32,485 nt of DNA from DASUDX01 sp036275365 (GTDB taxonomy: Bacteria > Pseudomonadota > Gammaproteobacteria > Nevskiales > Nevskiaceae): assembly GCA_036275365.1 (NCBI GenBank), contig DASUDX010000004.1, forward strand, positions 1-32,485, in the 5' to 3' direction. The notes under the pieces are model-generated. The model saw only the letters and a program-made list of their open reading frames with translations, did no database searches and was not told the DNA's origin. Below, piece after piece: positions 15,829 through 23,239 of this stretch. Each line of letters opens with the position of its first letter. Within the stretch, counting starts at the first letter, position 1. A program made the position numbers and the translations under genes.

Positions 15829-16977
15829 GTGCCGCTCGATCGTCGCCAGTTCCTCGCGCTTGCCGCCGCCGGCGCCAGCCTCTCCCTGCTGGGCGAACGC
15901 GCCCGTGCCCAGGCCACGGTCAGCGCTCCGCCGGATCCGGCGCAGGCGGTCTGGCTCAACTTCAACGAAAACCCGCTGGGGCCGCCGGCCGCAGCGCGTG
16001 AGGCGGCCCAGCGGGCGCTGGCCGGCGCCGGGCGCTACCGCTTCGAGCTGCAGCAGACGGTGGCCGCCGCCTTTGCCGAGCGCGAGGGCCTGCCGGCCGA
16101 TCACGCCTATGTCTACGCCGGCTCCACCGAGCCCCTGCAGTACGCGGTGCTGGCCTTCTGCGGACCCGGCCGCGGCCTGGTGACGGTGAGCCCGGGCTTC
16201 GAGGCGCCGGAGCAGTGCGCCCAGGCGATCGGGGCGCCGGTGACGCGGGTGCCGCTGCGCGCCGATGGCGCCCACGATGTCGATGCCCTGCTCGCCGCCG
16301 ACCCGCGCGCCGGTGTGATCTATGTCTGCAACCCCAACAATCCCACCGGGTCGATCACCCCGCGCGCCGACCTCGAACGGCTGCTGGCGCGCAAGCCACC
16401 CGGCACGCTGCTGCTGGTGGACGAGGCCTACATCCACTACAGCGAGCAGCGCTCGCTGATCGACCGGGTCGCCGCCGGCGAGGATCTGATCGTGCTGCGC
16501 ACCTTCTCCAAGCTCTACGGCATGGCCGGGCTGCGCTGCGGCATCGCCGCCGCCCGGCCTTCGCTGCTGGCACGGCTGCAGCCCTATGGCGGGGAGAACG
16601 CGATCTCGGTGGTGGCCGCGGAGGCGGCGCTGGCGGCGCTGGCCGACCCGCGCGTGGTGCCCGAGCGCAAGGCCGCCATGCGCACCATCCGCGAGGACAT
16701 CCGCCGCTTCCTGCTCGCCGCCGGTCACGCGGTGACGCCCTCGGAATCCTGCTGCCTGATGTTCGAGGTGGACGGCGAGGGGCGCGCCTTCACCGCCGCC
16801 ATGGCCGCGCAGGGCGTGGTGATCGGCCGCTCCTGGCCGGCCTGGCCGCGCTGGGTGCGCCTGAGCCTGGGCAGCGAGGCCGAGATGGCGCGCTTCCGCG
16901 AGGCGTTCCGCCAGGTGCGCGGGGCCGCCCCGCGCTTGCACGGGAGCGCCGCAGCGGCTGCAATGACCGCCTCATGA
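15829..16977 (+). CDS. Tat-exported HisC-like PLP aminotransferase
   Basis: Class I/II aminotransferase related to histidinol-phosphate aminotransferase, 382 aa. The start is GTG at 15829, preceded by CCGGAG; it gives MPLDRRQFLALAAAGASLSL, a twin-arginine signal (RR at 5-6) ending near ARAQA. Fold motifs are NENPLGPP, AGSTEPLQY, NPNNPTG (168-174), DEAY (D198, Y201) and the PLP lysine K228 in TFSKLYGMAGLRCG. A Tat signal fits an enzyme that binds PLP in the cytoplasm and works in the periplasm. Its substrate is unknown; no other his genes are near. The TGA overlaps the next ATG. Confidence 0.88.
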   Translation: MPLDRRQFLALAAAGASLSLLGERARAQATVSAPPDPAQAVWLNFNENPLGPPAAAREAAQRALAGAGRYRFELQQTVAAAFAEREGLPADHAYVYAGSTEPLQYAVLAFCGPGRGLVTVSPGFEAPEQCAQAIGAPVTRVPLRADGAHDVDALLAADPRAGVIYVCNPNNPTGSITPRADLERLLARKPPGTLLLVDEAYIHYSEQRSLIDRVAAGEDLIVLRTFSKLYGMAGLRCGIAAARPSLLARLQPYGGENAISVVAAEAALAALADPRVVPERKAAMRTIREDIRRFLLAAGHAVTPSESCCLMFEVDGEGRAFTAAMAAQGVVIGRSWPAWPRWVRLSLGSEAEMARFREAFRQVRGAAPRLHGSAAAAAMTAS

Positions 16978-17543
16978 GCGACGCCCCCCGCCTCTCCCAC
17001 ACCCTGGCCCGGCTCTCTGACGCCGCCCTGCTCAAGGCCACCGGACGCGATGGCGCGCAGTGGCTGGCGCTGCTCGACGAGGCCGGCGCCAAGGCCTGGC
17101 CGCACCGCGAGATCGCCGCCTGGCTGGCCCGCGAGCACCGGCTGCCGGCCTGGTGGGCGCAGGCGGTGACGGTGGGCTTCGAGCAGTCGCGCGGCCTGCG
17201 CGAGGCCCACCAGAAGGCGCGCGGCTTTGCCGCCAGCATCAGCCGCACCCTCGATCTGCCGCTGGATGCGCTCTACGACCGCCTCACCACCACCCTGGCG
17301 CAGGACCCGGGTCTGCGCGATCTCGGCCTGACCGTCAGCCGCGCCACCCCGGGCAAGGGCCTGCGCCTGCACACCGCCGCCGGCGAGACCGTGGCGGTGC
17401 GCCTGAGCGAGCGCCCGGACCAGCGCTGCCAGATCACCATCGATCACCAGCAGCTGCCCAGCGCCGAGGCGGTGCCGCTGGCGCGCAGCCGCTGGCAGAC
17501 CCTGCTCGACGGCCTCAAGGCCGAATACCGGCGGCTGGGCTGA
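16974..17543 (+). CDS. DUF4287-like protein
   Basis: 189 aa, cytoplasmic, function unknown. Residues about 20-85 (TGRDGAQWLALLDEAGAKAWPHREIAAWLAR-type sequence, then WWAQAVTVGFEQSRGLREAHQKARGF) match the small helical module I know as DUF4287, often fused to an SRPBCC domain. The rest (SISRTLDLPLDALYDRLTT onward, about 100 aa) looks like a shortened SRPBCC/AHSA1-like half. The ATG at 16974 overlaps the aminotransferase TGA, and its own TGA overlaps the yhhQ ATG by one base (TGATG), so the trio is likely one coupled transcript. The family assignment rests on pattern memory. Confidence 0.7.
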   Translation: MSDAPRLSHTLARLSDAALLKATGRDGAQWLALLDEAGAKAWPHREIAAWLAREHRLPAWWAQAVTVGFEQSRGLREAHQKARGFAASISRTLDLPLDALYDRLTTTLAQDPGLRDLGLTVSRATPGKGLRLHTAAGETVAVRLSERPDQRCQITIDHQQLPSAEAVPLARSRWQTLLDGLKAEYRRLG

Positions 17544-18283
17544 TGACGGTGACGACCCCGGCGCGGGCGCCGCGCTACTACGACTTCCTGGTGGCCGGCA
17601 TGGTCACCGTGCTGCTCTGCTCGAACCTGATCGGCCCGGCCAAGGTCTGCACCATCGCCCTGCCCGGGTTCGGTGATTTCAGCTTCGGCGCCGGCAATCT
17701 GTTCTTTCCGATCGGCTACATCTTTGCCGATGTGCTCACCGAGGTATACGGCTACAGCCGGGCGCGGCGGGCGATCTGGGCCGGCTTTGCGGCGCTGATC
17801 TTCGCCAGCCTGATGTCCTGGGTGATCCTGAACATCCCGGCCAGCCCGCAGGAGCCGTTCAACGCCACCCTGCAGCCGGCGCTGGAAGTGGTGTTCGGCA
17901 GCACCGGGCGGATCGTCGCCGCCAGCATCCTCGCCTACTGGGTGGGCGATTTCGTCAACAGCTATGTGATGGCGCGGATGAAGGTGTGGACCCGCGGCCG
18001 CCATCTGTGGATGCGCACCATCGGCAGCACCTTCTGCGGCCAGGGCGTGGACTCGCTGCTGTTCTATCCGATCGCCTTCTACGGCATCTGGAGCAACGAC
18101 GCCCTGCTGGCGGTGATCGGCTTCAACTTCGCCTTCAAGCTGATGGTGGAGATCGTCTTCACCCCGGTGACCTATGTGGTGGTCGGCCGGCTCAAGCAGG
18201 CCGAGGGTCTGGATGTCTACGACGAGCAGACCCGCTTCACCCCCTTCTCGCTGCGCGAGGAGGGCGTCAACCGCGGGCCCTGA
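17543..18283 (+). CDS. yhhQ: Queuosine precursor transporter
   Basis: YhhQ/COG1738 inner-membrane protein, 246 aa, importing queuosine precursors (preQ0/preQ1) for tRNA modification. About six hydrophobic segments are visible. Family signatures include FLVAGMVTVLLCSNLIG, GNLFFPIGYIFADVLTEVYGYSRAR, YWVGDFVNSYVMARMK and GSTFCGQGVDSLLFYPIAF. The start is the ATG at 17543, inside TGATG shared with the upstream stop. The C-terminus after about residue 220 is cytoplasmic and polar. It converges on aroE with only 9 bp between stops. Confidence 0.93.
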   Translation: MTVTTPARAPRYYDFLVAGMVTVLLCSNLIGPAKVCTIALPGFGDFSFGAGNLFFPIGYIFADVLTEVYGYSRARRAIWAGFAALIFASLMSWVILNIPASPQEPFNATLQPALEVVFGSTGRIVAASILAYWVGDFVNSYVMARMKVWTRGRHLWMRTIGSTFCGQGVDSLLFYPIAFYGIWSNDALLAVIGFNFAFKLMVEIVFTPVTYVVVGRLKQAEGLDVYDEQTRFTPFSLREEGVNRGP

Positions 18284-18295
18284 GGCGGCGCCTCA
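18281..18295. terminator. Short inverted repeat covering both stop codons of yhhQ and aroE
   Basis: TGAGGC-GGC-GCCTCA spans the TGA of yhhQ and, on the other strand, the TGA of aroE. The arms are 6 bp with a 3-nt loop and there is no T-tract on either side, so intrinsic termination would be weak. It may mainly reflect converging stop codons. Confidence 0.25.
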
Positions 18296-19228
18296 GTGGC
18301 TGCCGTCGGGGCTCTTGCGCACCGACGGGTGCAGGCGCAGCCACTCCTCGCGGCCCTGGGCGGCCTCGGCGGGATGCGCCACCACCGGCGGCGCCGGTTC
18401 GGCGAGGCTGGGGTCGCTGGCGCGCAGCGCCTGCAGCACCCCGGCGGTGGACGGGCGCACACCGCGCCACAGCTCGAAGGCCGCCGCCGCCTGTTCCACC
18501 AGCATGCCCAGGCCATCGGCCAGACGGGTCACCCCCTGGCCGCTGGCCCAGCGCGCGAAGGGCGCATGGGCGGCGCCGTAATTGAGGTCGTAGCAGACCC
18601 CGCCGGGGGCCAGCAGCTGGCCGGGCAGACGCACCATGCGGCCCTCGTGTCCGGCCGAGGTGGCGTTGAGGATCAGATCGAACAGATCGCCCTTGAGCGA
18701 AAGATGGGTGCGCGGCAGCACCCGCCCGAGGTCGGCAAAGCTCTCGGCCAGGGCCTCCGGCTTCCAGGGATTGCGGTTGGCCACGGTCAGGCTCAGCGGC
18801 TGCTGTTCCAGCAGCGGCTCGAGCAGGCCGCGGGTGGCCCCGCCGGCGCCGAGAATCAGCACCCGCTGGCCGGCCACCGCCATGCCCAGGCGCTGCAGAT
18901 CGCGGATCAGGCCCAGGCCATCGGTGTTGTCACCGGCCCAGCCGCTGTCGGTGCGGATCAGGGTGTTGACCGCACCGGCGCGCTGGGCGCGCGGGCTGAC
19001 CGTCTCGCACAGCGCGGCCACCGCCTGCTTGTGCGGCAGGGTGACATTGAGGCCGCGATAGCCCTCGGCATGCAGGCGGGCGAGCGTGGCGGCGAGTTCG
19101 GCCGGCGCCACTTCCAGGGCGGTATAGGCGAGCGCCTGCTGGGTGGCGCTGGCGAAGGCGGCATGGATGCGCGGCGAGCGCGAGTGCTGGATCGGCTGGC
19201 CGATCACCGCGTAACGGTCGAGGCTCAT
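18293..19228 (-). CDS. aroE: Shikimate dehydrogenase
   Basis: Reduces 3-dehydroshikimate with NADPH in the shikimate pathway; cytoplasmic. The substrate site has SRSP (from residue 16), NVTLPHK (61-67, catalytic Lys67), the VNT Asn and GDNTDG (Asp103). The NADP loop GAGGATRG is at 127-134, followed by NRNPWKP. At 311 aa it exceeds the usual 270-285: residues from about 280 on form an extra Pro/Glu/His-rich tail with no recognised domain. The ATG at 19228 overlaps the hemB stop (ATGA), making a hemB-aroE unit. Confidence 0.96.
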   Translation of the reverse strand: MSLDRYAVIGQPIQHSRSPRIHAAFASATQQALAYTALEVAPAELAATLARLHAEGYRGLNVTLPHKQAVAALCETVSPRAQRAGAVNTLIRTDSGWAGDNTDGLGLIRDLQRLGMAVAGQRVLILGAGGATRGLLEPLLEQQPLSLTVANRNPWKPEALAESFADLGRVLPRTHLSLKGDLFDLILNATSAGHEGRMVRLPGQLLAPGGVCYDLNYGAAHAPFARWASGQGVTRLADGLGMLVEQAAAAFELWRGVRPSTAGVLQALRASDPSLAEPAPPVVAHPAEAAQGREEWLRLHPSVRKSPDGSH

Positions 19229-20226
19229 GGCTGCGGCTCGGCGAGCCAGGCGGCGGCCTGGCCGGCGTAGTAGCTGAGGATCAGGTCGGCGCCGGCGCGG
19301 CGGAAGCAGAGCAGCGCCTCCATCAGGGCGCGGCGCTCGTCCAGCCAGCCGTGGTCGATGGCGGCGCGCAGCATCGCGTACTCGCCACTCACCTGGTAGG
19401 CGGCCACCGGCACCTCGAACCGCTCCTTGACCCGCCGCACGATGTCCAGATAGGGCAGGCCCGGCTTGACCATCACGATGTCCGCGCCCTCGGCCAGATC
19501 CAGCGCCACCTCGCGCAGGGCCTCGTCGCCATTGGCCGGGTCCATCTGGTAGGTCTGCTTGTCGGCCTTGCCGAGATTGCCGGCGCTGCCCACCGCATCG
19601 CGGAAGGGCCCGTAGAAGCTGCTGGCGTACTTGGCGGCATAGGACAGGATCAGCACCCGGTGCTGGCGGTCGCGCTCCAGCACCTGGCGGATCTGCCCGA
19701 CCCGGCCGTCCATCATGTCGCTGGGGGCGACGATGTCGGCGCCGGCACGGGCGCAGACCAGCGCCTGCTTGCGCAGCATCTCGACGGTGGCGTCATTGGC
19801 CACCTCGCCGTTGCGGATCACGCCGTCCTGGCCGTGGCGGGTGTAGGGGTCGAGCGCCACATCCACCATCACCCCGAGTTCCGGCAGCGCCTGCTTGAGC
19901 GCGCGCACGGTGCGCGGCACCAGGCCCTCCGGGTTGAGCGCCTCCTCGCCGTCCTCGCTCTTCAGCGCCGGCGGAATCACCGGAAACAGGGCCACGCAGC
20001 GGATGCCCAGCGCATACAGGCGCTGCGCCTCGGCCACGGTGGCGGGGATGTCGCGGCGGTGGATGCCCGGCATCGAGGCCACCGGGCCGGCCAGCGCGCC
20101 TTCGGCGACGAACAGCGGCTGGATCAGCTGGGCGGCGGCCAGCCGGGTCTCGCGCACCATGTCGCGGATGAAGGCGCCCTGGCGCAGGCGGCGCGGGCGG
20201 GAGGCAGGGTAGGCGGCGAGGCTCAC
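19225..20226 (-). CDS. hemB: Delta-aminolevulinic acid dehydratase (porphobilinogen synthase)
   Basis: Condenses two 5-aminolevulinate molecules to porphobilinogen; 333 aa. The Schiff-base lysines are K199 (YAAKYASSFYGPFRDA) and K254 (VMVKPG). The metal segment reads DVALDPYTRHGQDG (122-135) with no cysteines, so it is the Mg/K type rather than the Zn type, as in many Pseudomonas-like enzymes. The start is GTG at 20226 by comparison with the conserved RPRRLR N-terminus; the leader is C-rich and lacks a Shine-Dalgarno sequence, so exact initiation is uncertain. It is first gene of the pair with aroE. Confidence 0.96.
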   Translation of the reverse strand: MSLAAYPASRPRRLRQGAFIRDMVRETRLAAAQLIQPLFVAEGALAGPVASMPGIHRRDIPATVAEAQRLYALGIRCVALFPVIPPALKSEDGEEALNPEGLVPRTVRALKQALPELGVMVDVALDPYTRHGQDGVIRNGEVANDATVEMLRKQALVCARAGADIVAPSDMMDGRVGQIRQVLERDRQHRVLILSYAAKYASSFYGPFRDAVGSAGNLGKADKQTYQMDPANGDEALREVALDLAEGADIVMVKPGLPYLDIVRRVKERFEVPVAAYQVSGEYAMLRAAIDHGWLDERRALMEALLCFRRAGADLILSYYAGQAAAWLAEPQP

Positions 20227-20273
20227 GGGGGGACCGGAAGAAGGCAGGGACGGAGGCGGCGGCAGTATAGGAG

Positions 20274-20279
20274 CGCCGC
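20274..20279 (-). promoter_or_regulatory. Candidate -10 box of hemB
   Basis: TATACT on the minus strand (5 of 6 to consensus), 47 nt before the GTG. It is followed by GCCGCCGC and CTCC, a looser version of the CTCCC layout. No -35 is visible. Confidence 0.4.
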
Positions 20280-20343
20280 GGTGGGGCGTCCGGGTCGGCG
20301 GCGCCGGCGTAGACAGTGGGTCGTCCTCGCCCCAACCTGCGGC

Positions 20344-20359
20344 TACACTCCGGACTCCC
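20344..20359 (+). promoter_or_regulatory. Candidate promoter of the sigma-factor gene (CTCCC type)
   Basis: TACACT (20344-20349), CCGGA, then CTCCC (20355-20359), with the ATG 44 nt after the -10 box. No good -35 at 16-18 bp and no Shine-Dalgarno sequence. If the sigma factor is autoregulated, its own promoter would have to overlap this one; I see no matching -35 motif. Confidence 0.42.
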
Positions 20360-20393
20360 GCGTCCCTGACCGCCCGCCGACGTCTCCCCGCTC

Positions 20394-20951
20394 ATGGCCG
20401 ACGCTGACCAGCTCGACCGACTTCTCCAAGCCACCGCCGCCGGCGACCGCAAGGCCTTCGCCGAGCTGTACCGGATGACCAGCGCGCATCTGCTCGGCCT
20501 CCTGCTGCGTATTCTGCAGCGTCGAGATTGGGCGGAAGAGGCTTTGCAGGACGCCTTCCTCAAGATCTGGCAGAAGGCCGAGACCTTCGAGCGCGACAAG
20601 GGCGCGCCGATGACCTGGCTGATGACCGTGGCCCGCTACCGGGCGCTGGATCTGATCCGCGCCAAGCGGCCCGAGGTCGGGATGCCGGAGGACGAGGGCG
20701 AGCTGCCGCCGCTGACACTCGAGGATCTGGGTCAGTCACCGGAAGCCGGTGCGGTGGAACGCGAGGGCTTGAGTGCCATGGAAAACTGCCTGCGGCACCT
20801 GCCGGTGGAACAGCGCCAGAGCCTGCTGCTCGCTTATTACGAGGGGTATACCCATCAGGAACTGGCGGCACGGATGAAGGCCCCGCTGGGAACGGTCAAG
20901 AGTTGGGTCCGCCGCGGGCTGAGCCGCCTGCGCGAGTGTCTGGAGTCGTAA
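20394..20951 (+). CDS. ECF RNA polymerase sigma factor (SigK-like)
   Basis: Group IV sigma factor, 185 aa. Region 2 spans about residues 20-90 (AFAELYRMTS, AEEALQDAFLKIWQ, PMTWLMTVARYRALDLIRAKR) and region 4 about 130-182 (LRHLPVEQRQSLLLAYYEGYTHQELAARM, then PLGTVKSWVRRGLSRLR). An acidic linker separates them. The adjacent gene encodes an RskA-type membrane anti-sigma factor four bases away, the usual arrangement for SigK/RskA-like pairs that respond to oxidative or envelope signals. The inducing signal cannot be read from sequence. Confidence 0.94.
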   Translation: MADADQLDRLLQATAAGDRKAFAELYRMTSAHLLGLLLRILQRRDWAEEALQDAFLKIWQKAETFERDKGAPMTWLMTVARYRALDLIRAKRPEVGMPEDEGELPPLTLEDLGQSPEAGAVEREGLSAMENCLRHLPVEQRQSLLLAYYEGYTHQELAARMKAPLGTVKSWVRRGLSRLRECLES

Positions 20952-20955
20952 GTCC

Positions 20956-21714
20956 GTGAAGATGGAGAGTCCCGCCCTGCAACGCCTGCTCGCCGCCGAG
21001 TTCGTGCTGGGCACCCTGCGCGGGGCGGCCCGCCGGCGCTTCGAGCGCGAGCTGGCCCGCAGCCCGGCGCTGCGCGCCGAGGTGCGTTTCTGGGAAACCC
21101 GGTTTGCCGAGATGGCCCTGCGCCAGATCAGCCCGGTGGCCCCGCGCGAGTTGGTGTGGACGGCCCTGGACCTCGCCACCCAGCGCCCGGCGGCGGCACT
21201 GCCGGTGACCCGGCCGGCTGGACTGCTGTTCTGGCGCAGCTGGGCGGTTGCCGCGAGCGTGGCGGCCCTGGCCCTGGGCCTGGCCTGGGACGCCGAGCGG
21301 CGCAAGCCGCCGGTGCAGCTGCCGCCGGAGATCGTGCGGGTGGAAGTGCCGGTGCCGCAGCCGGTGCCGGTCGCCTATGTGGCCCTGCTGCAGGCCCCGC
21401 AGTCCGGGGCCCAGTGGACCATCAGCGTGCTGCCCGGCCAGAAGCTGATGCGGGTGTCCGCCGCCGCCCAGGCCTTCCCGCTGGATCAGCAGCACTCCCT
21501 GGAACTGTGGGGCATCGGCCCGGCCGGCACGCCGGTGTCGATCGGCGTGCTGCCGCTGGATGGCCGCCACGAGATGGCCCTGCCGGAAGCCCTGGCCGCG
21601 GCGATCGAGCGCTCGCTCACCCTCGCCGTCAGCCTCGAACCCCAGGGGGGGTCGCCCACCGGGGCGCCCACCGGGCCGGTGCTGCTCACCGCGCCCACGG
21701 TGCGGGCGCTCTGA
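20956..21714 (+). CDS. RskA-type membrane anti-sigma factor
   Basis: 252 aa, single-pass inner-membrane regulator. The N-terminal helix LLAAEFVLGTLRGAARRRFERELA (about 11-34) is the family signature that binds sigma. One transmembrane segment is at about 91-110, followed by a Pro-rich linker and a periplasmic domain containing LQAPQSGAQWTISVLPGQKLMR and LELWGIGPAGTPVSIGVLP. There is no HxxxCxxC zinc motif, so it is not a ZAS anti-sigma. The GTG at 20956 is preferred because GGAG is 10 bases upstream; an ATG two codons later is possible. It is co-transcribed with the ECF sigma gene. Confidence 0.9.
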   Translation: MKMESPALQRLLAAEFVLGTLRGAARRRFERELARSPALRAEVRFWETRFAEMALRQISPVAPRELVWTALDLATQRPAAALPVTRPAGLLFWRSWAVAASVAALALGLAWDAERRKPPVQLPPEIVRVEVPVPQPVPVAYVALLQAPQSGAQWTISVLPGQKLMRVSAAAQAFPLDQQHSLELWGIGPAGTPVSIGVLPLDGRHEMALPEALAAAIERSLTLAVSLEPQGGSPTGAPTGPVLLTAPTVRAL

Positions 21715-21725
21715 GCCCTGCGGCC

Positions 21726-21747
21726 GCGCGCCACCGTCATGGCGCGC
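21726..21747. terminator. Hairpin between convergent anti-sigma and lipoprotein genes
   Basis: GCGCGCCA-CCGTCA-TGGCGCGC gives a perfect 8-bp stem with a 6-nt loop midway between the two stops. It could serve both strands. Neither side has a T-tract, so termination efficiency is uncertain. Confidence 0.45.
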
Positions 21748-21769
21748 TCAGCGGGGCCGGCGGCCGGGC

Positions 21770-22330
21770 TCAGCGCTCGGCGCAGAACTCGTGGACCCGC
21801 ACCGCCGCGGTCTCACCGCCGCGCACCGTCACCACCGCTTCCAGCGCATCGAAGGGCCGGGTCGGGGTGACCGTGTAGAACACCTCCTGGTCCGGCCGCA
21901 GGGCGCCGCTGGCGCTTTCCCCGCCGAGCAGGCGGTCCACCGGCTGGCCGGCGAGGTAGGTGTTGAAGCGCACGCTCATTTCCTCGGCGCTGCCGGCCGG
22001 GAAGCGGATCAGCGCGCCGGCCTCGGCCCGGGCCGGGAAGCTGCGCCCGTTGGCGGCCACCGCGCGCAGACCGATGGTGCCGCCGGCATCGATGAAGGTG
22101 AGCACGGCGAAGGTGCGGGGGTCGTTGTCCACCGCCGCGGCATGGCCGTTGACCACGCAGCCGGCACAGGCGGCGGTGTCGGCGATCGCCGCGGCGCCCA
22201 GCAGATTGGCCTTGCAGTAGTCGGCGCCGGCGGTGCCGGGCACCCCCACCGCGGCCTCGTCGGTCTTGCCGCAGCCCGCCAGCAGGGCCAGGCCAGCGGC
22301 AGCCAGCATCAGGGGGAAGGCAGTCTTCAT
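21770..22330 (-). CDS. Predicted lipoprotein of unknown function
   Basis: 186 aa. The signal MKTAFPLMLAAAGLALLAGC ends in a lipobox (LLAG-C20), followed by GK rather than Asp at +2, so outer-membrane sorting is expected. The mature part has a Cys cluster (DYCKAN, AACAGCVVNG) and a C-terminal EFCAER, with a beta-rich middle (TFAVLTFIDAGGTIGLRA). I do not recognise the family. The ATG at 22330 is preceded by AGAGGAAAA; the longer in-frame extension is leader. It lies 69 bp after the DUF547 gene, whose hairpin CCCGC-CGGG-GCGGG occupies that gap. Confidence 0.75.
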   Translation of the reverse strand: MKTAFPLMLAAAGLALLAGCGKTDEAAVGVPGTAGADYCKANLLGAAAIADTAACAGCVVNGHAAAVDNDPRTFAVLTFIDAGGTIGLRAVAANGRSFPARAEAGALIRFPAGSAEEMSVRFNTYLAGQPVDRLLGGESASGALRPDQEVFYTVTPTRPFDALEAVVTVRGGETAAVRVHEFCAER

Positions 22331-22399
22331 GGCGGTTTTCCTCTGGGGTTCCCTTATCGTCACCCGCCCCGGCGGGAACCGTAGCCGGGATGAGCCGCC

Positions 22400-23239
22400 C
22401 TACTCCGCGCGCGGCGGAGCGGCATCGTTGAGTGTCCAGTCGTAGTCATCGTCCTCGATCCGCTCGACGCTGGCCAGTCGCTCCGCCAGCGGCGGCGCGG
22501 CGTAGCGGCGCAGATGCTCGATCACCCCGGCATCGCGGCTGCCGAAGTCCACCTTGAACCACTCGTACAGGCTGGACACCTTGAGCCGCCCGCGGCCATC
22601 GACCTCGGCCCCGCGCGGATGATTGACGAAGCGGCGCGCGGCGGCGTCCAGACGGCTGTCGAGGTCCTCGGCCCGCCAGGCGCGCTCGTCGAGATCCGGG
22701 CAGCCGAGCGAGGCGCAGTTGAGCGCGTAGTGGATGCGCGGATCCTTCCAGATCGGCCGCAGGATGCGGTGCTCGATGTCGTCGAGGCAGAGGTTCTCGC
22801 GCTCGACGCGGATCACCGGCGCGCCCCAGGGCCCGCGGGTGAACAGGCCCGGGCTGATGCGGATGTCGAGGATGGAGGCGATCGGGTAGTGGCGGCGCAC
22901 GATCGCCACCGTGGTGGCGTTGTAGAGATTGATCCAGTAGGCGCGCTGTTCCGGCCGGTCGAGCTGGCTCACCGGCACCCGCTCCAGCTCCTGCAGATAG
23001 AACTGCAGGCGGGCGTTGGCCTCGCCATCGATCTCGGCATAGGCCAGCCGGGCGATGCCATCGGCGCCACGGCGGTGGAAGCGGGCCAGCAGCTCGTCCC
23101 AGGCGCTGTGGTCCACGCTCAGGCGGCTGCCGGCCTGGTAGGGCTCCCAGCGCGCCCACAGCACCGGCTTGGGTGCCGCAGCCACCCGCGGCGCCAGCGC
23201 CGCGGCGGCCAGACCCAGCAGCAGCTCGCGCCGTCTCAC
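22400..23239 (-). CDS. DUF547-domain exported protein
   Basis: 279 aa. The N-terminus MRRRELLLGLAAAALAPRVAAA is a twin-arginine-like or Sec signal. The body matches the DUF547 family: RAYWINLYNATTVAIVRRHYP, FTRGPWG, LCLDDIEHRILRP, and DPRIHYALNCASLGCPDLDERA with its Asn-Cys and Gly-Cys. DUF547 is a papain/transglutaminase-like fold in my understanding, but the activity here is unknown. The start is GTG at 23239, overlapping the TGA of the upstream hydrolase (GTGA). A long in-frame extension covers that gene and is a shadow. Confidence 0.87.
   Translation of the reverse strand: MRRRELLLGLAAAALAPRVAAAPKPVLWARWEPYQAGSRLSVDHSAWDELLARFHRRGADGIARLAYAEIDGEANARLQFYLQELERVPVSQLDRPEQRAYWINLYNATTVAIVRRHYPIASILDIRISPGLFTRGPWGAPVIRVERENLCLDDIEHRILRPIWKDPRIHYALNCASLGCPDLDERAWRAEDLDSRLDAAARRFVNHPRGAEVDGRGRLKVSSLYEWFKVDFGSRDAGVIEHLRRYAAPPLAERLASVERIEDDDYDWTLNDAAPPRAE

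Noticed and set aside
15829..16977. Naming the aminotransferase hisC
   Set aside because: The Tat signal and lack of neighbouring his genes argue against the biosynthetic enzyme; only family-level similarity is supported.
20310..20315. TAGACA as a -35 box for the sigma-factor gene
   Set aside because: It is 28 bp from the TACACT box, too far for a sigma70 promoter.
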